A DNA stretch of 64,000 nt. Origin: Flavobacterium kayseriense. GTDB lineage: Bacteria; Bacteroidota; Bacteroidia; Flavobacteriales; Flavobacteriaceae. The notes under the pieces were generated by a model that worked only from the letters and a program-made list of their open reading frames with translations, made no database searches and had not been told where the DNA came from. Position 1 is the first letter of the stretch; each line of letters starts with the position of its first letter. The stretch spans positions 248,001 through 312,000 of the forward strand of contig NZ_JACRUI010000005.1 of NCBI RefSeq assembly GCF_014305095.1, given 5' to 3'. The translations under genes and the position numbers were made by a program. Below are positions 28,202 to 36,568 of this stretch, in pieces.

Positions 28202-29452
28202 TTAAAGACCTTTAACGACTTGATAATTTGCCTGAGCGAGATCTAATTGTAGTTCATGTACTTTTTGATTAATTTTAGCTTCGTACAAATTAGTAAGCTC
28301 AATTAAGTACTCTGCCGAGGTAATCACCCCATTTTTAAATTGTGCATCAATTGACTTGATTATCTTTTCTCTCAGCTGAATAATTTGGTAATCAGTGGCA
28401 ATTAATCCTTGTGTTTTACGAATTTCCATTTCTAGCTCTTGCAATTGCATTTTAGTAGTCAGTTTAAACGACTCTTTTTCAGTACCTACAATTTGCTTAG
28501 CTACCTCAATCGCTTCCTTTTCCGATTTTGATTTGTTCCAATCAAACACATTCCAATTCAATTTTAAACCTGCTAAATAAAAGGCTTCAAAAGAATTATT
28601 TAGCATGTTCAATCCAGGGTTTCCATAACCAGCTTGCGCAAATGCATTTAATTTAGGACTTGTAGATTTAGAAATTACTTCTTTTGAAATATCTAATTGC
28701 TCCTTTTGATAGTCGAAAAAATCTAATTCGGGTCTTAGTCCTTTTTTATATTCAGTAAAAATGGGTTTCACTAGTATACTATTTTCGTCAAACACAGTTT
28801 CTGTTATTAGTGCTAAATTACCAATCATTTTAATTTTGTCAGATCTTAGTTCATCAATTTGCTGCTGTATCTTAAGTACTTCTGCATCTAAAATTTGCTC
28901 TGATGACTGAAGAACAGCGCCATTTTTGACAGCTGACCTCACCTCTTTTAATTTAGAAAGCAGTAAATCTTGCTTTGCAATTAGTAAACCTATTCGTTCT
29001 TGAAGCAGTAAAGTGGATATATAGAAAAAATTTATTTTAGATTTTAATTGATAAAGGTTAATCACTACTTGCTGTTGTTGCAGTTTTGCTTCCACTTCCT
29101 TTAACCTCATATTAGAATCGATTAGTCCTCCATTATAAATCAATTGATTTACATCTACAGTAGCACGATATTGATCTTTATTTAATGCATTTATTGTTAA
29201 GTTAGGTAATTGTACAGGTAACTGTGTCACCGCAGATTGATAAGTTGCTTGAGCATTCAAATCAATTTTTGGCAATTTAGCTTTACTTACAACATCTCTT
29301 TCAAAAAGCAGTTTTTGTTGCAATAGTGTTGTTTGCTTAGCAATTGGATAATTCTTATTTGCCAATTCATAACATTCAGATAAGGTGATTTTTTGCTGTG
29401 CATTTGCAAAAGTCAATAGAAACAAAAAACTTATTATAATTACATTTTTCAT
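28202..29452 (-). CDS. TolC-family outer-membrane efflux protein
   Basis: 416 residues with a Sec signal peptide (MKNVIIISFLFLLTFANAQ) and two outer-membrane-efflux repeats rich in long helices (ITLSECYELANKNYPIAK at the mature N-terminus; LNWNVFDWNKSKSEKEA in the second half). Its start overlaps the tetR stop by 4 bp (ATGA), so the regulator and channel are translationally coupled. It completes a tripartite exporter with the HlyD protein and ABC subunits. Confidence 0.93.
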   Translation of the reverse strand: MKNVIIISFLFLLTFANAQQKITLSECYELANKNYPIAKQTTLLQQKLLFERDVVSKAKLPKIDLNAQATYQSAVTQLPVQLPNLTINALNKDQYRATVDVNQLIYNGGLIDSNMRLKEVEAKLQQQQVVINLYQLKSKINFFYISTLLLQERIGLLIAKQDLLLSKLKEVRSAVKNGAVLQSSEQILDAEVLKIQQQIDELRSDKIKMIGNLALITETVFDENSILVKPIFTEYKKGLRPELDFFDYQKEQLDISKEVISKSTSPKLNAFAQAGYGNPGLNMLNNSFEAFYLAGLKLNWNVFDWNKSKSEKEAIEVAKQIVGTEKESFKLTTKMQLQELEMEIRKTQGLIATDYQIIQLREKIIKSIDAQFKNGVITSAEYLIELTNLYEAKINQKVHELQLDLAQANYQVVKGL

Positions 29453-30042
29453 GTTTTTATGGCGTTTATAATTTGTTCAGCGACATATGTCTTTCTCTCT
29501 TGTACTAACTCATTAAACTCATCGTCTGAAAGCTGAACAATACTTTTCATTAGCATGTGAGCAGCAAAAGGAAAAACCGTCATCGAAAAGATGTCAAGTA
29601 AAATTTGTTTAGGTGCGATAGGTTTAATAATTCCATTCTCAATTTCTTTCTCGATTTGCAAAATTAAAAAAGCTGGATTAGGTCTATTCTCGTGTTTAAT
29701 TATTGAAGTTACAAAATCAGGATTACTATTCATCTCTTGCACTATAAATTGTGGCAAAATAGGATTCTTAATTACAAATGAAATATAACTTTCTGTAAAT
29801 TTTCTAATTTTATCAAATACAGAATTATGTGAATTAAAAATTTCATTAATCTGAGGTGCTATTTGACTAAAGGCATTCATAAAAACAGCCTCAAAAAGCA
29901 ATTGTTTACTTTTAAAACAATAATGCAACATTGCTTTATTAATTCCTGCTTTATCCGCTATTTCTTGCATTCGAGCTCCAGCTAATCCTTTTTTATGAAA
30001 AATTGATCGGGCAGCCTCAAATATTTTTTCTTCTGTTGTCAT
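29449..30042 (-). CDS. TetR-family transcriptional regulator of the exporter operon
   Basis: 197 residues. The N-terminal HTH (about residues 6-50) has GLAGARMQEIADKAGINKAMLHYCFKSKQLLF, typical of TetR. The C-terminal part is a helical ligand-binding domain. It is the first gene of the exporter operon, as with CecR/YbiH and YbhGFSR in E. coli. Direct repeats between the promoter and the start codon are likely its own operator, implying repression relieved by an exported compound. Confidence 0.93.
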   Translation of the reverse strand: MTTEEKIFEAARSIFHKKGLAGARMQEIADKAGINKAMLHYCFKSKQLLFEAVFMNAFSQIAPQINEIFNSHNSVFDKIRKFTESYISFVIKNPILPQFIVQEMNSNPDFVTSIIKHENRPNPAFLILQIEKEIENGIIKPIAPKQILLDIFSMTVFPFAAHMLMKSIVQLSDDEFNELVQERKTYVAEQIINAIKT

Positions 30043-30048
30043 TGCTTT

Positions 30049-30083
30049 AACTAAATGGTTTAACTAAATGGTTAACAAATATA
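30049..30083 (-). promoter_or_regulatory. Promoter and putative TetR operator of the exporter operon
   Basis: On the minus strand TATATTTG (complement of 30076-30083) is a perfect -7 box. Between it and the start codon, AACTAAATGGTT is repeated at 30049-30060 and 30062-30073 (13-bp period), and an imperfect palindrome TTAACCATTTAGTTAA is included. No properly spaced TTG was found upstream. Confidence 0.6.
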
Positions 30084-30265
30084 CATAAAATAACAATAGA
30101 ACTTTCTGTAGGACAACTAAATTCAACAATTATCTTAAAAACAACTACTTATAACAGTAGGTATATCCTGTTTTCCTACCTATTATTTCTAAAAAAATAG
30201 CAGCTAATTTATAATTTGCGATAATATGGATTTCATTATTACAAATAATCATGTCCTTTGCGCAC

Positions 30266-30302
30266 AAAAAAAGGCAAAACATTAACTATTTTACCTTTTT
30301 TT
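30266..30302 (-). terminator. Terminator downstream of the first SQR-like gene
   Basis: AAAAAAAGG (30266-30274) pairs with CCTTTTTTT (30294-30302), continuing after one mismatch as AAAA/TTTT, with a 9-nt loop. It lies 22 bp beyond the stop codon of the minus-strand flavoprotein gene. Its symmetry would allow action in both directions. Confidence 0.65.
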
Positions 30303-30323
30303 GAACCCCTCAATATGCAATTT

Positions 30324-31583
30324 TTAAACCTCTTCGCCTTTCATCATTTTATTCCAATACAAATAAGGAAGCATATATTTCTTTAAAAACCAAAGCCTCC
30401 AATGAGGCTTGTCACTATTAAAAACAAGCATTTGCTTTAGCTTAGGATCAGGTACAAATTCATTTTTATAATTAAATTCAGCAAGAACCATTTCGCCATA
30501 GCCGGTAACTAATGGACACGATGAATATCCCATATATGTTTTATTGTCTGCTGCCTTATTGCTAATCAATTTTAATAAATTATCAACAACAACAGGCGCT
30601 TGTTTTCTAATTGCTGCTCCCGTTTTAGCAGTAGGTAAACCTGCAACATCGCCTAGACCAAATACATTCTCGAATTTATTACTCTGCAAACTATTGTGGT
30701 CCACATCAAGCCATCCTGCCTCGTTTACAAGCTTAGATTCCCTTATAAAATCAGGAGCTTGTTGTGGTGGCGCCAAGTGTAAGAAGTCAAAAGGAATCTC
30801 TATTACTTCATTACCCACATGTTTTTCTCCCAGCACATTATTTTCATTAATGACACAACTATTTTCACCTGCGTTAACTTCTTTGAAATAGATAATTTTG
30901 TTAGCACTATCAATACTTATGGGAGCATAGAACGTTTTTAAATGAATATTATATCTACCTATAACTTTCATTAAAGTATCGGCAATAACTTTTACACCAA
31001 ATATTACAGAACCAGGAGTAGCAAAAACAACATTTGTTTTATTCGCAATTCCTCTTTTCTTAAAATAGTGAGCAGACAAATAAGCTGTTTTTTGAGGTGC
31101 TCCGCCGCATTTTATAGGAGTTGTAGGTTGGGTAAAAATAGCGTTCCCTCCATTGAATTTCTGAAGGAGCTCCCATGTTTTATTGGGATCAACATAATTA
31201 CTACAAACTACCCCACTCTCTAATCCTTCTCTAAGCCCTTCGATTCCGTCTAAATTATTAACTAAACCAGGTGCTACGACCAAATAATCATAGCTTATAT
31301 CACCTGATTTTCTAGTTGAAACCGTATTAATGTTTGGATTTAATGCTGTGGCAAAATCTTGAATCCAAGTTACATTCTTTGGAATATACTTAACCGTAGG
31401 ACGGATACTTTTTTTGTAATCAAAAGCACCAGCACCAACTAGCGTAAAAGCAGGTTGATAATAATGTTTATCCGAAGGTTCAATAATTGCTATACTAATA
31501 TTTTTATTTTTCTTCTTCAATTGTGCAGCAACCATAACTCCTGCAGTTCCACCACCTATAATTAATACTTGATATTTTGTCAT
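30324..31583 (-). CDS. Sulfide:quinone oxidoreductase-like FAD flavoprotein
   Basis: The start at 31583 (MTKYQVLIIGGGTAG) places the FAD-binding GXGXXG motif at the N-terminus; the longer in-frame version would add 19 unlikely residues. In the 419-residue protein three cysteines match the positions of SQR catalytic cysteines: Cys127 in GVVCSNYVD, Cys159 in TPIKCGGAPQK and Cys356 in GYSSCPLVTGYG. SQRs oxidise sulfide to sulfane sulfur and reduce quinone at the membrane face. A second SQR-like gene and a Crp/Fnr regulator lie next to it. Confidence 0.88.
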   Translation of the reverse strand: MTKYQVLIIGGGTAGVMVAAQLKKKNKNISIAIIEPSDKHYYQPAFTLVGAGAFDYKKSIRPTVKYIPKNVTWIQDFATALNPNINTVSTRKSGDISYDYLVVAPGLVNNLDGIEGLREGLESGVVCSNYVDPNKTWELLQKFNGGNAIFTQPTTPIKCGGAPQKTAYLSAHYFKKRGIANKTNVVFATPGSVIFGVKVIADTLMKVIGRYNIHLKTFYAPISIDSANKIIYFKEVNAGENSCVINENNVLGEKHVGNEVIEIPFDFLHLAPPQQAPDFIRESKLVNEAGWLDVDHNSLQSNKFENVFGLGDVAGLPTAKTGAAIRKQAPVVVDNLLKLISNKAADNKTYMGYSSCPLVTGYGEMVLAEFNYKNEFVPDPKLKQMLVFNSDKPHWRLWFLKKYMLPYLYWNKMMKGEEV

Positions 31584-31945
31584 AACTTTAAATTTTACTT
31601 TCGTAAAACTAAAGAACATAAAAGCATTAAATTGTAACAAATGTCACACAACTATTAATTACTTTATTAAATGCAAAAAAAATAATCAATAAATCATTTA
31701 AACATACATTAAAAAATGAATAATTAAATTATTTTACTAAATACGGTGTACAACAAACCATCTTAATTAACTTCTCGTTCCTCCATGTCCGCTTGCGACT
31801 ATACTCAATATTCTTATGTTTAAATAAATAAACTTAAAAAATTGTAGGAACGGATTTTGCATTTTAGCATGCTGCGATTTTGATATTCTCTCTGTCATTG
31901 TTACTATTATTAATGTTAAAATATTTAAGTTTCAGTTTAATTATT
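31584..31945. other. Intergenic region upstream of the first SQR-like gene, with a candidate Crp/Fnr box
   Basis: No gene was found in these 362 bp of AT-rich DNA. At 31632-31648 lies TTGTAACAAATGTCACA, an imperfect palindrome (TGTAAC, 4 nt, GTCACA) about 50 bp before the start codon. A related sequence lies at the same distance from the second SQR-like gene. TAGTTTTA on the minus strand (31604-31611) is a poor -7 candidate. Confidence 0.5.
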
Positions 31946-33412
31946 TTATTCTGGTATTAACCACCAAAACGGACGCATTTTAGCTTTCCAAATAAAAGCA
32001 TAATGCAAAGATAATTTCACCCAATGTCCTGCTAGCCCGATATCTCCAAATGTTTTTTTAAGATCCCTTCCACCTGTGTTAGGATATTTTACATAATCTG
32101 GAACAATTGGATAAGTTGTAATACTAACACCGCTCCCCTGTGTCATTCCAAATCCTGCAGAAGCAATACAGGCAGCCCCCATATTCCCCATACTACCTTT
32201 GTGATGTAATGATTCCGTACCTGATTGAATACTATCAATTATATTATCTGCAACGAGTTTAGCAGTTATTCCTGAAGGCATTCCAGTTCGTGGAGGTGCT
32301 GGAAAAATAGCTGTTCCATTCTTACTTTTTCTAGGTTTAGAAATAGAATGAGGAGGAGCAAATGCAATTCCGGGAGCAAAAATATTTTTATAAGATGGGT
32401 TTTGATAGGTTTCAGGCCAATCTTGGACTGTCCATTCTTCATAAGGTCTTGGCGTATAATCTGCATCTACAATCATAAAACCTTTAAACAATTTATCTGT
32501 AATGTCTTCATCTTTTTTATCAAAAGCATTAAATCCATGGCCAGAAAAAGCTGGAATTAGCATTCCAAAATCAAAAGTTTCCGTTTTAAACTCACCATCT
32601 AAATTTTCATAGTAAACAATTCCATCCTCAACTTTAGTAACAGCCGCACCTAAGATCCATTTGATGCCACGATCTTCAAAAACCATTTCGACCAAATCTT
32701 TAGAGCGCATATTTATTCCTCCATAATCTAGCAACATGCCATCCATACCGAAATCACCTAGTTCATATTCATTTGAAATCCAGATAACTTCTGCTTTATC
32801 ACGTACTTTATGTTTTTGCAATTCTTTTTCTACATTCAAAATATATTCAAAAGCAGCTCCTTGACAAGTTGCTTTAGCATGTCCTGTCCCGATAAGAATT
32901 TTTACCTTCTTATTTGATTTTTTTATTTGGGAAATTAATTCATGAAGCGCATCTGAGGCATGTGTAGCATGATCATAAGTACACACTGAATATAGTTTAT
33001 TGGTACCAGGTAACAAGCCTTCGGTTAAATCGAATGCGAGTTTAGGACCAGTTGCATTTATTAAATAATCATAGTCGACTATTTCTTGAGTTCCCTTTTT
33101 TTCTCCAAAAACATATTCAACCTTAACAAATGGCTTAGACTTCGATGCGTTACCTTCAGGATGAAAAGAAAGTACTTTGGCTTGTTTATATCCAATTCCT
33201 TTTCTTTTATATAAAGGTTCTAATGGAAAAATAACGTCCTCTGCCTTCATTTTACCAATACCGACCCAGATATTTGATGGGACCCACTGATAGTTTCTGT
33301 TCGGCGAAACCACTAGTACTTCATGTTCTTTTCCTAACTTTCTTCTTAAATGTCCAGCTGCTGTGTGCCCAGCAATTCCTGCACCTAATATGACTATTTT
33401 TGACATGTTCAT
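31946..33412 (-). CDS. SQR/FCSD-like FAD-dependent oxidoreductase
   Basis: 488 residues; a second start two codons on (33406, MSKIVILGAGIAGHTA) is equally possible. N-terminal FAD loop GAGIAGHTAAGHL, a conserved GTGHAKATCQGAAFEY segment with a cysteine, and KNIFAPGIAFAPPH near the second FAD motif place it in the SQR/flavocytochrome-c sulfide dehydrogenase group. It is longer than classical SQR. The C-terminal IWKAKMRPFWWLIPE may be an amphipathic membrane anchor. Likely role: sulfide or persulfide oxidation linked to quinone. Confidence 0.85.
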   Translation of the reverse strand: MNMSKIVILGAGIAGHTAAGHLRRKLGKEHEVLVVSPNRNYQWVPSNIWVGIGKMKAEDVIFPLEPLYKRKGIGYKQAKVLSFHPEGNASKSKPFVKVEYVFGEKKGTQEIVDYDYLINATGPKLAFDLTEGLLPGTNKLYSVCTYDHATHASDALHELISQIKKSNKKVKILIGTGHAKATCQGAAFEYILNVEKELQKHKVRDKAEVIWISNEYELGDFGMDGMLLDYGGINMRSKDLVEMVFEDRGIKWILGAAVTKVEDGIVYYENLDGEFKTETFDFGMLIPAFSGHGFNAFDKKDEDITDKLFKGFMIVDADYTPRPYEEWTVQDWPETYQNPSYKNIFAPGIAFAPPHSISKPRKSKNGTAIFPAPPRTGMPSGITAKLVADNIIDSIQSGTESLHHKGSMGNMGAACIASAGFGMTQGSGVSITTYPIVPDYVKYPNTGGRDLKKTFGDIGLAGHWVKLSLHYAFIWKAKMRPFWWLIPE

Positions 33413-33426
33413 TTATTTTATGACAT

Positions 33427-33481
33427 CAAATTTAGATCTATAGCTACATTTATAAAGCAACAATTGTTACAAAAGTGTTAA
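33427..33481 (-). promoter_or_regulatory. Promoter and Crp/Fnr-type box upstream of the second SQR-like gene
   Basis: The minus strand has TAAATTTG (complement of 33427-33434) and TTG (33458-33460), 23-nt spacer. Immediately upstream, 33464-33481 reads TTGTTACAAAAGTGTTAA on the plus strand, resembling TTGTAACAAATGTCACA before the first SQR-like gene. A box just upstream of the -33 element suits activation by the adjacent Crp/Fnr protein. Confidence 0.55.
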
Positions 33482-33571
33482 TTATTAAAATTAAAGCAAA
33501 AATAACTATTCGAACAGAATTAGTTTTTATCAATAAATAGAGTGTTAACAATACAGCACTCATATAAATAG

Positions 33572-34201
33572 CTAGCTAATTAATTCGATAGATGCTCTGT
33601 GTAGTTTTATTTTTCCCTGGTTTTCTAGGGCTTTTAATAACCTCGAAATAACGACTCTTGAAGTATGAAGATCATACGCTATCTCTTGATGCGTATTGAG
33701 CACTTCTTTAGTATGATTAATTTTAGCCTTCTCAAATAAATATTTCAATAAGCGGTCATTCATATTCATAAAGGCAAGATTATCAATAGAGGTGAGCATT
33801 TCCTTTAATCTATTGTTATAGCTACTGAATACGAAGTTACGCCACGTTTTATATTTACCTAGCCATTCTTCCATTTTTTCAATCGGAATCATAACAACTT
33901 GACCATTGGTTTCAGCAATTGCTTTTATTTCACTTTTTGTTTCTCCAATACAACAGGACATAGTCATGGCACAGGTATCTCCTTTTTCAATGAAATATAG
34001 AAGTAATTCACCTTCATCAAAATCTTCTCTTAATATTTTAATCGCTCCTGAAATTAATAACGGCATTTTTTTGATGTAATCTCCAAAATCAATTAAAACG
34101 TCCCCTTCTTTAAAATCTCTAATACTCGCAACTTGAGCAATTTCGTCAATTAAGTTATCTTCAAAAACATAACCATAGTTCTGTTTTAATATGTTTTTCA
34201 T
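33572..34201 (-). CDS. Crp/Fnr-family transcriptional regulator
   Basis: 209 residues: N-terminal cyclic-nucleotide-binding-like barrel (about 15-125) with DFGDYIKKMPLLISGAIKIL, then a C-terminal winged HTH with THQEIAYDLHTSRVVISRLLKAL. A cysteine cluster MSCCIGET within the sensor domain could respond to redox or sulfur species; this is inference. A purine-rich AAAAGGAGAA sequence precedes the start, a rare clear Shine-Dalgarno here. It lies next to two SQR-like genes sharing a palindromic box. Confidence 0.92.
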   Translation of the reverse strand: MKNILKQNYGYVFEDNLIDEIAQVASIRDFKEGDVLIDFGDYIKKMPLLISGAIKILREDFDEGELLLYFIEKGDTCAMTMSCCIGETKSEIKAIAETNGQVVMIPIEKMEEWLGKYKTWRNFVFSSYNNRLKEMLTSIDNLAFMNMNDRLLKYLFEKAKINHTKEVLNTHQEIAYDLHTSRVVISRLLKALENQGKIKLHRASIELIS

Positions 34202-34994
34202 AGGTGATTCTCCTTTTAACCGATGGTAAATTTAGTGTTTATTTTTGTAAAGAAAACTACTTTTTTCTTTAATCAATTTCTATTTTAAAGTGTTTAACAT
34301 AAAGCAAAGTTCTACTTTAAAAAGTAAAACAATAACACTTTATTATCTTGCTACTAATGCAGTAGACTTATAAATACTACCAAAATTACATCTCTTATTT
34401 ACAATAAATCACTATTTACCAATAGCGTCAACTCCAACAGATCTAATCTTACAATTGTTCTTATTTACTGCACTATGTAACGAAAATCATTTAATAAAAA
34501 AAGTAGATTCTTGTAAGTTTAAATCCATCCTAATTACTTCTCTATTTATTGTCAAACTCATACTCTGCTGAAAATACTTAGTACTTCCTTAAGAGAAAAT
34601 GGGTTCAAATTAGACTAGCAAGTGCTACTCAAGAATGGACACTGTATTCCTACATCCAAGCTATAATAAAATATAGCCATCCGTTGACCATAGCCGTTTT
34701 ATACGTAAAAAAAAACCTTGACGAACTAAACCCTATTTTCCAACGTATAAAAGTTTGATACGTAATTATAGTTAATCTCCTACTTCCCTTTTTATAGCAT
34801 AGCTATTGATTAAAAAGGCTTTGAAAATAGATGAACTTTTAATTGCTGCAGTGCGTTATCAACTCGTTCGTTTTATAAGTAACGAGCACGGACTTTAATT
34901 TTGAATTGCTCCGCAGTAACAGAATTGTGTTTTCTTGTTTTGAGCAGAGGTCAATAATTGATTAATGTTGTAAACTGATTATAAAATAAAAAAA

Positions 34995-35022
34995 CCCGAA
35001 ACTTTCGTTTCGGTTTTTTTTT
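34995..35022. terminator. Strong bidirectional-looking terminator at the island edge
   Basis: CCGAAAC (34996-35002) and GTTTCGG (35007-35013) form a 7-bp stem with a 4-nt loop, preceded by an A run and followed by nine T residues. No gene ends right beside it on the plus strand, so it may originally have followed a tRNA or other transcript reading leftwards. Confidence 0.75.
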
Positions 35023-35036
35023 GCGGAGAAAGAGGA
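35023..35036 (-). other. Possible attachment site: tRNA 3'-end-like fragment
   Basis: GCGGAGAAAGAGG directly after the terminator equals, on the minus strand, CCTCTTTCTCCGC, which resembles the acceptor-stem 3' end of flavobacterial serine-type tRNAs. The sequence then departs completely from a tRNA. A partial tRNA end next to a tyrosine integrase is what one end of an integrated element should look like. I did not see a second copy in the window, so the partner site would lie outside. Confidence 0.45.
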
Positions 35037-35161
35037 ACTAGCGCCTACCTTTTCTATACATATCAAATCATATCAAAACACCTGTAATACTAGGTATAGT
35101 ATAGGTTTTGGTGTTTTTTGTAATAAAGTAAAAACAAGCCAATTATATATAAATATAGTCA

Positions 35162-35182
35162 ATGTGGGGATTATGTGGGGAT
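35162..35182 (+). repeat. Tandem ATGTGGGGAT repeat upstream of the integrase
   Basis: ATGTGGGGAT occurs at 35162-35171 and 35173-35182, an 11-bp period that places both copies on the same face of the helix. The G runs stand out from the AT-rich surroundings. A role as an arm-type integrase or excisionase site is plausible. Confidence 0.55.
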
Positions 35183-35228
35183 AGTTTTATACCTTTAAAC
35201 TCCAGTAAAAACAATTACTTACGTATAT

Positions 35229-36530
35229 ATGGCAACAATAAATTATCTGATTAAGGGCGAAAAAAAAGCAACAAACATACTTTTGCGATTTAAAAACGGA
35301 AGGAAGTTTGACCTAACAGCAACCACAGATTTAAAGGTGGAGCCTAAAAAATGGAGTGCAGCTAAACAAAAAGTAAAGCTTACTGCTGATGATTCTACAA
35401 AGGATGAAGTTAATAATAAATTGATCGAATTAGAAAAATTTATATTTGATGAATTCAATTCTGATAATAGTAAAGGGGACTTAATAGACAAGCACTGGTT
35501 AAAGAAGAAAATTGCTAACTTTTTTAATAGACCTATTGACGAAACTGCAGTAGACCAAGTGTTCTTCATTCCATTCATTGAAACCTTTATCAAAAATGCT
35601 CCAACAAGGATAATTAAAGGTAAAAACAAGGTCATAGCAAAAGGAACTATTACAAAATACACAACAACGCAACACAAGCTAGAAGAGTACGAAAAACGCT
35701 TTAAAATAAAGCTAAAATTTACAGATTTGGATTTAACTTTCTATGATAGATTTGTAAATTTCTTATCACAAGAACAAAGTATAAATTTAGGAACAATAGG
35801 AAACTATATAGGAACTTTAAAAACTATTGCAAGAGATGCAAAATTAAAAGGGTTGCCGGTTCATGCACATATTGAGCACCCAAACTTTTTTGTGCCTAAA
35901 GTTACGGCCGACAGCATCTACTTTAATGATGAAGAAATCAATAAAATTTTTAAGCATGATTTTAAAGGAGTCGAACGTTTAGAAAACACTAGAGATTTAT
36001 TTATTATCGGATTGAGAACAGGATTAAGAATATCCGATTTTTTAAGACTGAAAGACGCTAACATCAAAAATGGTTATATCGAAATTGAAACGCAAAAAAC
36101 TGGGCATACAGTTACTATTCCACTTCACAAGCAAGTCAAAGCAATTTTGGAAAAAAGGAATGGATTTCCTAGAACTATTTCTGACCAAAAATTCAATGAG
36201 CATGTTAAAGATGTATGCGAAGTTGCGGGATTTAAAGAAAAAGTTCACGGTTCTAAAATGAGTAAGAAAACCAAGCGAAAAGAAGAAGGAGTTTTTCATA
36301 AGTGGGAGTTGGTTACCTCTCATATTTGCCGCCGTTCATTTGCCACTAACCTATATGGTAAATTAGATAATTTGACTATTATGGCTATAACTGGACATCA
36401 AACTGAAACCCAGTTCTTGAAATACATCAAAATCACCAATACAGAGAAAGCGGATAAACTAAAACAATACTGGAACAAACAAAATGAAGAACAACAAATT
36501 CAGGAAAATAGTATGACTGTGGTTAAGTAA
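35229..36530 (+). CDS. Tyrosine recombinase/integrase of an integrated element
   Basis: 433 residues: N-terminal arm-binding region (about 1-45), SAM-like core-binding domain (about 110-210) and catalytic domain (about 230-415). The catalytic residues are visible: Arg267 in TGLRISDF, His365 and Arg368 in SHICRRSF, His390 in ITGHQ and Tyr399 in FLKYIK. Such Bacteroidota phage-type integrases insert elements at tRNA 3' ends. The nearby tRNA-like fragment and the excisionase-like gene downstream agree with this. Confidence 0.93.
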   Translation: MATINYLIKGEKKATNILLRFKNGRKFDLTATTDLKVEPKKWSAAKQKVKLTADDSTKDEVNNKLIELEKFIFDEFNSDNSKGDLIDKHWLKKKIANFFNRPIDETAVDQVFFIPFIETFIKNAPTRIIKGKNKVIAKGTITKYTTTQHKLEEYEKRFKIKLKFTDLDLTFYDRFVNFLSQEQSINLGTIGNYIGTLKTIARDAKLKGLPVHAHIEHPNFFVPKVTADSIYFNDEEINKIFKHDFKGVERLENTRDLFIIGLRTGLRISDFLRLKDANIKNGYIEIETQKTGHTVTIPLHKQVKAILEKRNGFPRTISDQKFNEHVKDVCEVAGFKEKVHGSKMSKKTKRKEEGVFHKWELVTSHICRRSFATNLYGKLDNLTIMAITGHQTETQFLKYIKITNTEKADKLKQYWNKQNEEQQIQENSMTVVK

Positions 36531-36568
36531 GATAAAGTTTGATATATTTAGACTTTATTTTAAAAAGT

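Larger units (their letters stand above)
34202..35228. other. Gene-free junction between core chromosome and island
   Basis: About 1 kb with no credible coding sequence on either strand. The left part is the upstream region of the Crp/Fnr gene. The right part holds a terminator (34995-35022), a tRNA-3'-end-like fragment (35023-35036) and a tandem repeat (35162-35182) before the integrase. I see no complete tRNA in it. Confidence 0.7.

Noticed and set aside
31584..31640. 19-residue N-terminal extension of the first SQR-like protein
   Set aside because: It would put residues before the FAD-binding motif that flavoproteins of this group lack.
34202..35110. A complete tRNA gene at the island edge
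   Set aside because: Only the acceptor-end-like 13 bases are present; the following sequence cannot fold into a cloverleaf.
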